From the NCBI RefSeq assembly GCF_022539665.2, contig NC_081337.1:7478679-7542678 (forward strand): DNA of 64,000 bases. The letters are read 5' to 3'. How positions within the stretch are numbered: position 1 is the first letter of the stretch; every line of letters begins with the position of its first letter. A model generated the notes under the pieces. It was given only the letters and a program-made list of their open reading frames with translations. It was not told the origin of the DNA and did no database searches. This stretch comes from Daphnia carinata (taxonomy: Eukaryota > Arthropoda > Branchiopoda > Diplostraca > Daphniidae). The position numbers and the translations under genes are program-made. Shown here in pieces: positions 48,334-61,456 of this stretch.

Positions 48334-49180
48334 TTCTTCATTAATACAAATTCAGAATTTGTAATAGAGCTTCACTGAAGTTTCTTTAGGAGAGCCTCTT
48401 ATCTGACATCCCCACTGTTGGATGAAGAACTAACCCTCAGATAACTAATGTGTTGTCTGATTTTGAAGCTCAACTGAGGTTCTGTTTTCCTTGGTGTTCC
48501 CTAGGTAACCTGGATTCAAAGAGAAAAGACTATGGATACATTACATATGGCTGTAATGGCTTAAACAGGAATCACATGACTGATGGGCAGGATGCCAATA
48601 ATGATATACAGAAAAAACAAGAACACATGGGAGAGAACCGAAACCAATATTTTCTTTGCCTTTGGCGAACGGAAACAAATCGAATGTTATACTTAAACAA
48701 AAGTATGACAGTTCCTGAGGTTTAACGAAATCGACCACGAGAGTTCGTCCTGCTGTGTCATATCTACCTGATTCTTACGGTTGGGTAATCAAATATAGTA
48801 ACTGAAAAACACAGAACTTCAAAATGCCAACCGTACGCATACCAATTTGCTTAAAAACGAGTATCGATGCTACTGTGCTTCTGAAACTCGGGACAGGGTA
48901 CAACAGACTGTTTCTGGACACGAACTGTTGACAGCGGTGCCAATCCAGTTGCCATGGCAATGGTATATTGACTCTTAATATTCAAATTTTCATATCTGCC
49001 AATCCCGAAAATGGTAGAAACGTGATTAGAAAACCAGATTCAAGAAAATGCAGAACTATTCGTCTTTATTATTTCTTTTGCAGTACATTTTATTTAAAAA
49101 ACAAGGCATTTGCATTCATCGCGATGCATTTTCGTCAATTTGAAATTTGTTTCATTGTTCGGTGTCCATATTTGAACGAT
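48334..49180. other. Interval upstream of king tubby
   Basis: Contains the king tubby promoter and the 3' UTR of the Rab gene. No additional gene is supported. Confidence 0.6.
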
Positions 49181-50370
49181 TTAACTATTGCAACAACCAT
49201 TTTTCAACCGCTTTCTTTTCTCCATACCGCCTATGGGGTTTTCAGATTTCTTCAGAGCTGAAGAAAAGTAAAAGATTAGCCTCCCATGCATTGTGAAACA
49301 CATGATTTCAAATAGAATATGCACTTACTGACAAGACCGTTACCAATTTCTCTTGACGGATCAATTTCTCGACATTCTTGTGATACAGACACATTAAAAG
49401 TTAAAGCCGCAATACGTTGGAAAAATGCATCAACGTTCAATCCGAATTTAGATGAAACGCACTGCAAATTATATTCGGGTTTGAGACATTAAATTGCAAT
49501 CTAACATTTGATTTCGAAAGTACCCAATATTCGGCTTGAAGAGCGCGGGCCATGCGTGTCGCCTGATCTTCTACATGTTTGTAGGCAGCTTCTGACTGCA
49601 ATATGTGGGAAAAATTAAGCGTGACGATGCACTAATAAACTTCCGAAACAGGGAAAAATTGCGGCCTTACCAATAAATCCCTTTTGGTACCAACCAAAAA
49701 CACAAGAGGACGGACAGTATTAGCCTTCAACGCATCTTCCAACCAAGCAGGGCAAGAGGACAATGAATAGAGATTTGTCAAATCAAAGGCAACAACAACC
49801 GCTATATCACGCAAACAAAAGATTAGAAAAATAATCCTTATTTCAATAATTAGTAACATATAATACTTTACCGTGAGCACCACGATAATAAGACGATGCA
49901 ATACATTTAAACCTTTCCTGCCCAGCGGTGTCCCATCTGAAAGAAAAATTTAATTGAAAAGCGCTTTTTGTTTTCATAATGAACGCCAACCATACATTTG
50001 CAAATTGAAAGGCACTTGGAGGATATCAAATCTTTCAACTTCAAAATCGACTCCTATGGTTGCCTTGTAATTCTGATCAAAGACACTATGGCAAAATCTG
50101 TCAATAAGGAGGAAATGATTAGAATGACGAGCAAGCTAAAACAACGATTAATTGATGATACCGATTAACAAGGCAAGACTTGCCCACTGCTACGTTCCCC
50201 AGAATAATAATTTTCGATATTTTTAAACTCGCCGAGATCAATCGATGGGAAAGGCATGCTGACTTGACCTCCGGTCGGAAGTCCGAACCTGCGTAAGGTG
50301 TACTCGATTTCAGGTAGGGCTGAGGAAGTTTGTTGATTTGCCGGTCATTGGGGGCTTTGTCCACTATCAT
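49181..50370 (-). CDS. Rab34/Rab36-family small GTPase
   Basis: A membrane-bound Rab GTPase; Rab34 acts at the Golgi and in ciliary vesicle formation. Seven exons: 50370-50162, 50097-49996, 49936-49872, 49801-49671, 49595-49524, 49461-49329 and 49257-49181, giving 262 aa, close to vertebrate Rab34. Visible elements are a long N-terminal extension, P-loop GNVAVGKS (58-65), the effector region [38 protein letters not shown] (switch II), GTKRD for guanine recognition (163-167), and a C-terminal CCNS prenylation signal. The effector block and [12 protein letters not shown] distinguish the Rab34/36 branch from other Rabs. The last exon is only 25 codons and is easily missed. Confidence 0.93.
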
Positions 50371-51571
50371 CTTTTTGTTTTAGTTCAGTAGAGTTAGATA
50401 AATCAATGAAATTTTGTTGAAAAATGAAAATCGTAACGTGACTCATGTTTAGTTTTTTGAATAAATTTGTTTCGTCTTACTTTTAGAGTCGCCGAGCGGG
50501 ATTGACGCATTCAAACTTGAAGAAACGTTCCGTGCAAAATAGCTGAGGAGAAGGTCTTCAACTTTGTTTAAGGATTCAAAGGAAGCACGCAACGGTAGCC
50601 AGAGAGTGCAGTTAGTTCCTTAATAAAGATCGACAACTGTTAGGGTGTAACGTTTTTCTAAAGGGCAATGTTGTGATAACTCTAAGCTCGGCGTTACCTA
50701 GCAACAAAGTTTCCGGTTAGGAGGGTGTACCGCTGTACTCAATCCTTCGGAAAGTGGAATAAGGATGCAATGATGAAGTAAGGGGGAAAGTAGAGGTGAT
50801 TATCCTTGGGCAAAAACAAGGTCGCACACCACCATTTTCCATCTGTCTTCTAATAATCAAACGCCTTAATATAAGGCGTGTCGCATTGATCTACCACCTG
50901 TTGTTTAAACCTGAGCTAGCTTAACTACTACTTGCTTCAAAATGAGAGCTTTGATCAACTTTCCCTCTCTAAACGCCTTTGATATTCCTACCTTGGCACC
51001 ATATGTGGATATTCCAATGTTCTTAACGATATCCATGAACCAGTACATCCGAATGAATCTAAATCTTCATAGAGCTTATTGCACGTCTAATGTGCTATGT
51101 AGACCTATCGACCTATCCGGAGAAGAGAATTTCAAACTTTTATCATGACACCGTTTGTAACGATTCTGATGGTCGGACCCAATGACACTCGTTTATTTAT
51201 GATTGGCCTTGTGGCTTGCTTTCAAATACATTCCGGGTATCTTATGTCTGTAAAAAAAAACAACTGAAAGTTAGCCCACCTTGTAGGCGTGAACCTCCGA
51301 CAAACTAAGCAAAAAGAATGAGAAAGTTCCGAGACTTTAGAACAAAATTCGTTTATTTCATTGAAAGGCACTTGATCATGTTTTGCTGTACACCACCGTT
51401 ATAACGAAAATGTAAAGCTTATTGCGCGGCAACAATTAAAATGCAAGGAAAACATAAACACTGGCCAGTTTTCGCCCGACTCAAACTCAACGTCAAACTT
51501 TTTTTCAGGGCGAATGCTCTCCAACCGAATTTGATTGCACGAAGCTGTTTTTTCTTTGTTCTCCAACAGAA
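50371..51571. other. Interval between the menorin-family gene A and the Rab gene
   Basis: Holds the Rab promoter and the 3' UTR of menorin-like gene A. Only short, unsupported open frames occur. Confidence 0.55.
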
Positions 51572-53586
51572 CTATGGACGATCTGAAAAATGTTGAATTT
51601 CGCATAGAAGGCCGCTAGACACGTCGATGTAAATTTTTTTTGTCCCAATATGCTTGACAAGTTTCATCAACCCAGGCAAATCGACCGTGTCGAAAGGTCC
51701 ACTCCACAGTGTCAACGTGCTACCTTCAATCTAAAAAGGAAATGCATAAAAATTAAATAATGCCACGACGTGATCCTTACATGAATATTCAAATTTTAGG
51801 CTGTCAGTAAGATCGTTTAAATATTTCCACACGCATTAGAACGCGCGACAGCGAACCCAAACAGAATGTTGGTTAATAAGAAAGTGGGGAAAAGACATTT
51901 ATGCAGATCTCATTCAAATTAGAGACAGAAGGGCAGGTCATGTGCTATCCTTGGCGTATCGGTCCTTTCATCTTTTGCTCATTTACTTCAGAATCACGTT
52001 TAGAGAAAGTTGGATTTGGCAGAAATCCCATGGCTATGCGTGTTTGTGCTTATACTTTAGGCACATCGTGTATACCTCCGCCATGACTTATACGGAAGGC
52101 AGACAACGGTTGATCTATACCGATGATCATTTGAAAGTTTTGGCCACCATCAGCGCTACACACAGGGTAAACGTGTAGTAGCATTGCCTGTTAATGAAAG
52201 TGATGTGGCTAAAAACTGCTCTTACCTGTTCGAGTAACCATATAATGCTTTGCTGAGATTCCCGTGAGGTCGATAAACCAGCCCGAATTGGAAAGGTTAC
52301 TGTCTGACGAATTTGGGCCGCTTTAAGGGCATCACGCAACTGAATCATATGGTTCATGGTGTACGAACCCTCATTGATTATCTGTAACGGCCAAGAACTA
52401 ATATCTGGGCCATACCTTTTACGTGAGAGAAAGCTTAGCGCGGTTGGAAAATTGGGATTTTACTAGTTGATTTATGTAGAAAAGAGAACCTCGTTGTCCA
52501 TCCAACGGATAGAACAGCATCAGGGAAGTATCTTTTTGTCAGATTAAGGAATCGTCTAGCATCTTTTGAAAATGTTATCGTTATTCAACTTAAAGTGATT
52601 CTCGTGTTAACTATAACAACTCTTTTCTTGCAACAAATTCTCATTTCTTTTTAGTGCTCTTACCAAGTGGTTTTGTCGTGGCATTGACTGGCCCTTGAAT
52701 AATGTCTCCGTTTAACCAAAGAGGCACGCGAATCTGCACAAACCAAATTCACGCGTCGATGGAAGCATGTTTTGTTTACGGGAAACTCCACCGGTTTTTG
52801 CTTACATAATTCATTCAAACGTACCTTGTTAGCACGAGATTTGATTATCATAAGAGACACTTCGACTGCTTCCATTTCCTTAAAATCAAGTTTTATTCCT
52901 TTAGGTTGTCTGCTACTCAGCGCAGTGTCTAGAAATTCTTCCAAACTTAAATCTGACGTTTTAAAAGGTGGATGAGCCATGATAGGTAATATTTTTCCTT
53001 CACGACCCGTAACCATACCCATGGAAACGTCCGCTTCAATCATCATGTCATTTCCTAATAAAACACACAAAGAAAAAATGTAACAGATGATCGCCTGTGC
53101 CTACAGGTAGAAGAAACCTAATAAAAAACATGTTACGTCGTCACTAGAATTTTTCTTTTTGTAACTGCTATTTATGTTCACATGTATTCAGAACTTGTCA
53201 TATAAAGCAACACGCCGCGAATATGATTTAGAAAAAAAAAAGAAAAGAGTTAACACCAAAATAGGGAAGAAACTTTACCCATAGCATTGACTGTTAGAAA
53301 TTTTCTACAATAAGTTACGAGCCAAAAAGAAAGCGCTTTTACCTTGTAGTGACTGGAAGAGCTGACCCCTACTGTTGACACCATGTCCCCACTTGACACG
53401 TGAAAGGTCTGACTGTATTTGTGGGAAAAACTTGGCGACAGACGGTATGGATATTGCCTCGTTTCCGTAAATATAAGAGCTTTTGACTTGCGTGGAGAAA
53501 AGAACCATTGTCCAACCTATTGTGTTCAGCAACGCTATAGAAGGAAGAAACTCAAAAGTCACACTCAACCATTGACAACCAGACAT
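51572..53586 (-). CDS. FAM151/menorin-family protein, copy A (DUF2181)
   Basis: C. elegans menorin (MNR-1) is a member of this family and is a secreted/epidermal cue in a ligand complex for dendrite patterning; vertebrate members are FAM151A/B. Six exons: 53586-53343, 53054-52825, 52733-52664, 52562-52490, 52415-52226 and 51730-51572, giving 321 aa. An N-terminal hydrophobic segment (EFLPSIALLNTIGWTMVLF) is followed by the domain, with the blocks VKWGHGVNSRGQL, MMIEADVSMG, IMAHPPF, GIKLDFKEM, VPLWLNGDIIQGPVNAT, AVLSVGWTT, TVTFPIRAGL and WLLEQ. The end is IYIDVSSGLLCEI. It resembles the glycerophosphodiester phosphodiesterase fold by motif (E-D, H, K-D). It is adjacent to and in the same orientation as copy B. 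Confidence 0.88.
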
Positions 53587-54377
53587 TTTTTTTGGATCGC
53601 AGATAGAAAGTGCGCACTTAATGAATAGATCACTGTTAGAAAATGAAGTTCTAGAGCTGATGTTGTTGCAACAACTAGGAATCGACTGAACACTTTCTAT
53701 CTATTACGGTAGGTATTCAACAAAATGTAGAAAAATACAGAACGAAAGAAAACACTTTCCTTACTCTGACGATTGAGCATGAGTAGAATTTGGTTCGAAG
53801 CTAGTCGGTTGGTCAAAAGAGAAAGAGAGAGTGAAAGCGGCTTGTTTGATGGCCAGGGGGCCATCCTTCAGCCCTCAGCGAATCAAGTTCGTGGTCACTT
53901 TATCGGTAGGCAATGGAGTCCATATACTTAAATAAAAATTCCAAACCTAGGGCTAACATAACAATGAAAGTTAATGCCACAACGTACTCAGAAATGTAGA
54001 AAACAGCGTATAAACATCACCATACAATACGCATTTTTTAAAAACAGATTGGGGAAACAATAATTGTTTATAACGGCCTCAGCCCGCAAAGTCCTTCAGG
54101 CTACAACTAAATAAGTTACATATAATTACGTGCTTAATGTTACACAACAATGTATTATAAAGGGGAGGACATAACGTTTTTAGATGCAATGTATATTTAA
54201 AGCGTTCTTAGCATCAGGAGAACAGCACGGATATGTTGCAATGAGCGCTCGTCAAATGCGTCATAATCTTTCAGCACACAATTGGAAATTTAGATAATGT
54301 TTCAATATTGAAATAAATATTTTGTCTTATTGTATGTACTACGCTGTTTGCGAATTTCATTTGGTATGGACCACAAT
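53587..54377. other. Spacer between tandem menorin-family genes
   Basis: Upstream region of copy A and 3' UTR of copy B, AT-rich, with no further gene seen. Confidence 0.6.
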
Positions 54378-57253
54378 TTATTGGCTAGTGTACGAATCCG
54401 CGTTCCATGGGAAGAAAGAAGTCATGCACGTCACGTACGTGATCAGGGCTAAAAAACCTGCACCAGCTGAAAATTTACCAGTTCGTGCGATCGCTAAAGT
54501 GTTGAGCAACCAAGATGATGCAGACCTGAATGCCCTGTAGCGCGAGATCTGACAACGCAAACCGCGTTGAACATCGATGTACTGAAGAAACAAAACGACG
54601 GAGGCACAGAGAAAAAAAAAAGAATATTTTTTTACTCTCGTTAAATATATATAGTTTTCATTGGTCAACTTACGATAAACTCTTTGCCAATCGTGTTTAT
54701 GAAATCCAGTAGCGCAGGCACATCTACTTCATCGCCAAAAGAATTCCAAATTGTGATCGTACTTCCTGGTATCTATAGTAATCAAATAACAAAGACGGAA
54801 CATAAAAATTACAAAAGGTTATCTTGTAGGTCACTATTCTGGTAGGTTAGAAAAATTGGGAAAAAAAAACCCTCTAGCAAACTAAATTCCTTTGCTGGAA
54901 GAGGAAGCATGAAGTTGTAAGGTTAGAAGTCTGGAACAAGCGTTGGCATGAGTAGGGGCGTTTTCTTAGAAAGCGGAGGCGGGGGTTAAAGGGGAGAGAT
55001 GCTATGGGAATCTTACATTGTGCCTTCACCTCCATTCCCACCGTAAAAAATGTTCGGTACTAGTCGTCAATTAATATTTACAGAATTTAAAATGCATCAA
55101 GAATCTTACAACGCAGATGAGAACCCAAGTGTTTTTCATTCCTTCCACTAAGCGTTCTCGTATGCATTTTTACTTGTATGCATATTTCCCAAGCAACCAC
55201 AATGAAACTTACTTGATTAAGGAGCCATAAGATATTTTCCCGAGATTCCAAAGTTGTTGCTAGGGCAGCACGAACCGGAAAGGTTACAGGAGCGGTTATT
55301 TGATTGGCTGTTAAGACATCTCTCATTTTGCGAACATGGTCGAACGTGTAAGAACCGTCTTTCCCCACTCTAAGCGGTCAAACACAACAATAGGACTCTA
55401 AAATTGTATTAGAAGTTAGAAATAAATGTGAAATGCAGCATACTTCGTTGTCCATCCAACGCTAATGACTGCGGTTGGAAAGTAGGATTTCGTGAGGCTC
55501 AAAAACATATCCGCATTTAAAGGTTCTGACATAGCGTTCACTGGTCCCTGAATGATGTCTGCATTTAGCCAAAGCGGAACGCGAATCTAATACCAATCAT
55601 TAAACAAAAATGACGTTGATATACTGTACATAGCGACTCATTCTGTAACCGCTTACCCTATTTTCTCTACTTTTGATTATTTGGAGAGCTCGTTCCAGTA
55701 CGTCGTTACTCTTGAAATCTAATTTAATTCCTTTGTATTGGGATTCGTCGAGGACCATGTCTAGAATCAATAAGCATTAAAATATGTGATACATGGAGGG
55801 TTTGTTTGTCTTCAAGAAATAATTGTGTATAACTTACCTAAAAAAGTTTCCAGAGTCAAATCACTAGCAGTTACTGGTGGATGTGCCATAATTGGTCTGT
55901 TTGGGGAATGAGGATCGCCCTTCAACTTGCCAAGAGAAACGTCGGCTTCTATCATCATCACGCTACCTTGGGTGAACGAGAAAAATATTTTGTCATTCGG
56001 TAAAGCACAGTTTGTATACAAGTGTTAAATTGACTTTTTGATAACCATTTTTATCTTTAGGTAAAATATCATTATTAACCAATCCCAGAATTATGCTATT
56101 CCCTGATTATAAAGGTAACACTTTGATCTGAAAAAAAAAAGAATCAAATGCATTTTCTTTTTCCATAATGGGTAAATTTAACATTATGGATCAGTCAAGC
56201 CTTGACTGGGGTGATTTCACTTGTATTGTGAGCAAAGCTGGGATGTTACTCCAACCCTAATAGGTTGGCGTTCAGGGCGATTGCAAGAACTCACGACTTG
56301 AATGTTAATGCAAATTAGAGACAAGTCCGTGACAGATAAAAATATTCGGGTTGCATCGCTAAACCCAGGAATGTTACACATACTCAGAAAAACGAGATCA
56401 AACAGTGCAATCGATAAACGTTGTCCCCTACCAAAACAAGGGGATTTGTACATCCTTTTTAAAGAGTTTGCTTTTGCCCTCATCTAATATAGAATGCAAC
56501 TCAATTGACCTTATGGAAAAGGTGTTTTAAAACCATACAGGGATACATAATCGAAGAGTAAAATTTAAGTTTCCGTTACAAGTTAGGGGATGCTTTTGCC
56601 ATTTCGAATATTGTTAGAAAACACGTATTACTGACTGACGAGTTGCTACAAATTTATTTGTTGCGTCTTCAACTAGTTGCATCATTAACGCTTTTTCAAT
56701 TTCTTTGACTGAGATAAATGTCGCTTTCAGTGTAGTTGCAAAAATGCTTACCCCTTAAGGCCCGTTCGAGTTTCTTTCTCGTGTCTACTCCATGGGCCCA
56801 GGTCACTTGGGTTAGATCAGTTCCGATTTCCGGGTAAATATCTACCACCGATGGAAAAGCTCGGTTAGCCGCATGCACAACTGTTTCCATTCTATCAATT
56901 GTCAAGTCGCTAGTGTTTTCTGAACAGAGAAAAACAAAAACAAAACAAAAATAACGGTTTACGTTTTGCACACATCCAAATGTGGGTTTAAGTCCTAGCC
57001 GCAAGACGAATGCTTGGCATAGATTTTGTTTCCATTTTAACCATTACATTTGGAAATATTCTAATTTGCATAGTTACAAATATTTTTGCAGTGTCACTGC
57101 ACTACAAATTAATCACGAAGTTTTTTGCAGGTACTAGGTTGCATACTGCAGCCTAGATTTTTTAAAATACCAACCGAGGTTTTGTACTGAAAAGGCACTG
57201 GTTCGGACGACAATCCAAAACGTAAACATTGTCATAACCAAACGATGTGGCAT
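54378..57253 (-). CDS. FAM151/menorin-family protein, copy B (DUF2181)
   Basis: Eight exons: 57253-57175, 56919-56752, 55966-55838, 55760-55657, 55586-55444, 55369-55213, 54772-54674 and 54581-54378, giving 360 aa. The first exon supplies a signal peptide (MPHRLVMTMFTFWIVVRTSA). The blocks VTWAHGVDTRKKLERAL, MMIEADVSLG, IMAHPPV, GIKLDFKSN, VPLWLNADIIQGPVNAM, AVISVGWTT, APVTFPVRAAL and WLLNQ parallel copy A one for one. Several intron positions are shared, while copy A has fused or lost one boundary and copy B another. The C-terminus, after YIDVQRGLRC, is longer than in copy A and contains a hydrophobic run (AGAGFLALITYVTCM). Function as for copy A. Confidence 0.87.
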
Positions 57254-58694
57254 TCTGGCAAATGACGAGTACAACTACGAGATTGACAGTTGGATTTCAC
57301 CGTAAGAACCTTTCAGATCGTCCCATGTTCGCCATTCACCCAAATCCTTTGGGAATTATGAAACTTTTAGCACGAAATTGAACCAGTTGAAAACTTCCTG
57401 TCAGAAAGATGGATATGCGACTGACAGAATGAACATCACTTGATCAACTGCTAGACTCCCCCTCCTTGTGACTATAAGTTTTTAGTACAGGCCCTTAAAA
57501 TGGAAGGGAGGGATCCGAAAAGCCCATCCCACTTTCCACATTTTTCAATAAGAGGACTGTAAGTTGAACGCTCTCAAGGAGGCAGGTAACTAACAATATT
57601 GTAGCCAACGGGAACTTGACCTAGAAAAAAAAAGATTTCAACTCCGTCTAAAGGCATACGAAAGTTTTTTTCCATTTTTTAAAAAGAAACAAGGGTGCGA
57701 ACGTGTGTATGGAAGGAGAGTTTACCTCGTTACTAACAAAGTCTGGTATCAGACAATCAAGTTCCAGAAAAAAAGGCAACTAGTTATTAAAAGAATTTTC
57801 TGTTTCAAATATCAGCGGTCAACAACATGTTCTAGCCTCAGACAAACAGCTGATTTTTTTTATTCCTATAAAAAACAAACGGTAAGCTCTTCAAGCGCGT
57901 GCGCGTATGATAGCGGAATTCTCGTGTGTACTGTTATAGAGGAAACATGATATAGACGTGAGTTACTAATTCAATAACTCAAAGACAACATTGCACTGCT
58001 ATAGACTTCCATGTTCATGTTGATTATGAAGGCATTTTAACGGGATTTAGTATAAAAACAATGCAGCACAATGTTGGAAAAATTGTCAGTCGCGAAATAG
58101 TCGGTGCATGGGTCACAATAAGTTTACCCAATACACGTGCTAATTAAGCCGTCCATTAATTTGGTATCCGTCATATAAAAGCCGACCACGCAACAATTGT
58201 TTCATGCACAAATCGATATTTAAGGACAGTTTCTGCCAAATTTCATATTTCCAAACTATATTGACGTTTCAAAAAAATATGTTTCAATTTTTTTCATGGC
58301 CAATTGTATTAGACACAAGTGGAATCATTATCATGAAAATGCACAGACCTAGCTATTTTCGGCTAATATGCCGAATTCGAGATTGTTCTCCGCAGGAATT
58401 GCATTGTGCCCACAATAATTACACCTAAAGTCATTCCCAGAATGAAAACAGTCAACTTCGATGTGTTATAGTTCATTACTAGAACCACATCCCGAATAGT
58501 AACAAATTTTTGGCGGGGAAAACAAAATCGCCCTTTGAAAGAAAAAAAAAATAATAATTATGCCATAGTTTCGTGAAAACACGATGGATATTGAACCACG
58601 TGCCACTGTAGATACAATGTTTCCTGATAAAACGGAAGCATTTATATAAGAGATAACCGAGGGGACAATGCACTATAGTGTTGCCAACACTTTA
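57254..58694. other. Interval upstream of menorin-family copy B
   Basis: Promoter region of copy B and 3' UTR of SPT2. No gene is supported; open frames are short and AT-rich. Confidence 0.55.
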
Positions 58695-60798
58695 TCATTT
58701 GCGAAGTTTTGCCCTCTTAGCCGAAGCCATTTTCCTCTTTCTTTCTGCTTCTTCCTCTTCACGTATTAGGCGTTCCTGTTCCAAGTCTTCCAATATACCT
58801 GTAAGAATAATTAAAGATGCATGAATTTAGAGGAATACGAAACTGAAATGCGAGTTGCTTAGTTCTAAATTATGTAAAGGAAGTAATCGATGGAACTTAC
58901 CGATTTTAGTACTGATGCACTCTTCTTTCATTTGCTGAGCAAAACTTGATTCCATACATTCATCTTCATCGTCGCTCTCGATACGATACCTAATGAAGGA
59001 AACCTTTAATGCTGGGGAACCAGAACAATGCTTATTCAAACAAAAATATACCTATTCCTGTTGTAACCAAAAATATCCTGTATGTGCTTCGAATAATCTT
59101 CAGTGTCGTCAGGCCCGTCATCGATGAAATCATCTAATTCGGAATCTTCTTCTTCGTCACTTTCCATAGATCCTTAAAAAATAATGGTGTTGATAAAATT
59201 GTTTGAAAAGTTAAATAAATATCCATTTATACTTTTATAGGCACGCTCAACAGGGCGAATATCTCTATAAGGTGGAAAGGGACGACTTGGTCCAATCGGA
59301 GGTTTCGCCAGAGATTTTCCTTTTCCTTGCGGAATTCTTGACAACTGAGGTGGCGGTAAGGACTTAGGAGGTTGGTTCTTCATTTGAGGTGGATCTGGTT
59401 TATTTTGAGCTACTTTTGATGCTCCTGGGCGCTGGACACTATCTGGTTTAACAGGCAAGCTCTTTTGATCATTGAGTTTTGCAACTGGTTTGTTCATCAA
59501 ACCCATATTCGGTGCCGGTTTAAGGTTTTTGCCATTTAATAAACTAGGGGCTTTCATGGGTTCTTTAGATGGAACCGCTTTGGCTGCAGGCTTCTCTTTG
59601 CTTTTCACGGGTGCCGAAGGAGCAGAACTTGCAGGCACTATAGGGGGTAATTTTCCTTCTTTCCGCAATTGGCGTTCTCGTTCCTCCTCTTTCCTTCGCA
59701 TGAGATCTTCTTTTTCTTTCTTGGTCATTAATCGGTTGGATTCGGGTTCTTTTTTTTCAGGGAGATCTATTTTTTTTTCGGTCTTTATTGGTTCATGCTG
59801 CTTTGCTGCAGCTAGTTTCAGAATCTGGTCAAAACTCAGCTTTGCCTCTGGAGGAAGACCCTTTGGTCGCACCTTCTTCTGTACATCTCTATCATTATTA
59901 CGGGATTTGTTTTCAACTTTCACCACATTATCCTTTTCTTTCAAAACTATGGGTTTATGAGTGCGCTTTTTCCGATGAGTTGAGCCTTCCTGCTCTTCAA
60001 TTTTGTCAAGGGCATTTTTTACCCTATCCTAATGTTAAAACAACAATGAACTTTGATGCAAAAAACATGTTACATTATTGCAAGGAAAACAGGTTTTCTT
60101 ACCTTTGCATTGCTCAACTCTTTATGACTCCGCACTTTCTGTGAACTACCAATAGAAGTGTCAGTGCTACTGTATTTGTCTATCAGCTTTTTATAAGCTG
60201 CAGATGCTTCATGGGATACATAGCCGTAATCATCTTCATCGGGCTGGACATCAAGACCTTTTACGCAACATAACACTTTTGGTTAGAATGTCACAAATTA
60301 GAAGTTTAGTTTGCTTATGCTACCAGCAGCTGTAACAGCTGTATTCAGTGAATTTTTAGCTTCATCCAATACTGCCTTATTCCCACTCTTGGTTCTTTTT
60401 AGCATTGCTTGGACTCTTGCATTTGACTTGCGATCCTGGGCCCGCAAAGACAATAATTTCTACAAGTAAACAATAATTATGTTTTGGTAAATTGTCCCTT
60501 CTGTTTTGGTTCTTTTTCCTAGCTACCTCCTTCTTTTTTTTTTCTTCCAACCGTTTTTGCTTCTCTTCTTGATCTTTCCGATCTAAAAAAGCACGAATGG
60601 CTTCTGACTGGACTCCAGAGCGAGGAATTTTTTTCGAGGCTGATACCTGTGTACTGTACCTTTTGACTTGAACCTAGTTTTGGAAAAACGTATGTATTTT
60701 ATTTCATTTTTCATCTTATGACTACAAAAATTACGAACCGCTTCCTTTGCCTGTTCTTCATTTTGTTTTGCAAGATCTAGCAAGTAACTGAAGTCCAT
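58695..60798 (-). CDS. SPTY2D1: SPT2 chromatin protein (SPTY2D1 family)
   Basis: A histone H3-H4 chaperone linked to transcription elongation. Eight exons: 60798-60739, 60673-60527, 60459-60324, 60257-60103, 60028-59233, 59172-59052, 58989-58901 and 58798-58695, giving 535 aa. The start is set by MDFSYLLDLAKQN, the usual SPT2 N-terminus. The middle is a long charged and proline-rich region with Lys/Glu helices (RLMTKKEKEDLMRRKEEERE). The conserved C-terminal SPT2 domain, from about residue 415, has PPYRDIRPVERAYKS, an acidic patch (MESDEEEDSELDDFIDD), DIFGYNRNRYRIESDDED and a basic end (RKRKMASAKRAKLRK). Head to head with the SUV4-20 gene. Confidence 0.93.
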
Positions 60799-61456
60799 TC
60801 CACTAAAGGCACGACTGCTTGACCCGAAATCAGATGACGTCTGCCTCCGACTGCCACAAAAGACGTGAAATCTGAAAAAGAACACTGAGTAGCGAGAAAG
60901 CGGTAGTAAAAAATCAACTTAGCCGTAACCCACCAAAAATAATTTTCTTACGAAAGCTATGTAATCAAAAAATTTCCATTTTAGAAGAAATATTCGAATA
61001 CTATGAAAAACAAATCCTATATTCCTATTTTGAAAATCAGATAACGGCAATATTGTTTATACAATGTTTTGTTGCAACGCCGCTTAAGATAATTGTTTTC
61101 TTCTCTTTCCAACAAATCAATTTTCTTTAATAACTATTCTTCGGTGAAATTTAAGGATAATTTTGACTTTGCCAACGCTCGTCAGCACTCTTTTTGTCGA
61201 ATTTGTGGGAGTTCAGTTAACTTGCTTCAGAAGTCCTATATTATGTGTTGAGTTTGACAGGTACTCAATTCAGTCCCTTAGGCCATGTCAGAAAGAGTTC
61301 AAGGCCTAATAGTGGAAAATAACTTTAAATTTATTGCTTAAAGTTTTTAGCTAAGGTGACACTAAGCCATGTTAAAGTTTTCATGCAAACTTCTATTTAA
61401 CTGGAAGGACCTATTCAAATATTGAGTTTTCCTTTCTCCTTTTTTTATTTCTTAGA
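60799..61456. promoter_or_regulatory. Bidirectional promoter interval, SPT2 / SUV4-20
   Basis: 658 bp between two divergent start codons. There is no obvious TATA box at either end; a pyrimidine-rich stretch with ATTTCTTAG directly precedes the SUV4-20 ATG and could be the acceptor of a 5' UTR intron. Confidence 0.5.

Noticed and set aside
59472-59960. 162-codon open frame antisense to SPT2
   Set aside because: It is the mirror of the Lys/Glu/Pro-rich SPT2 exon; composition explains the lack of stops.
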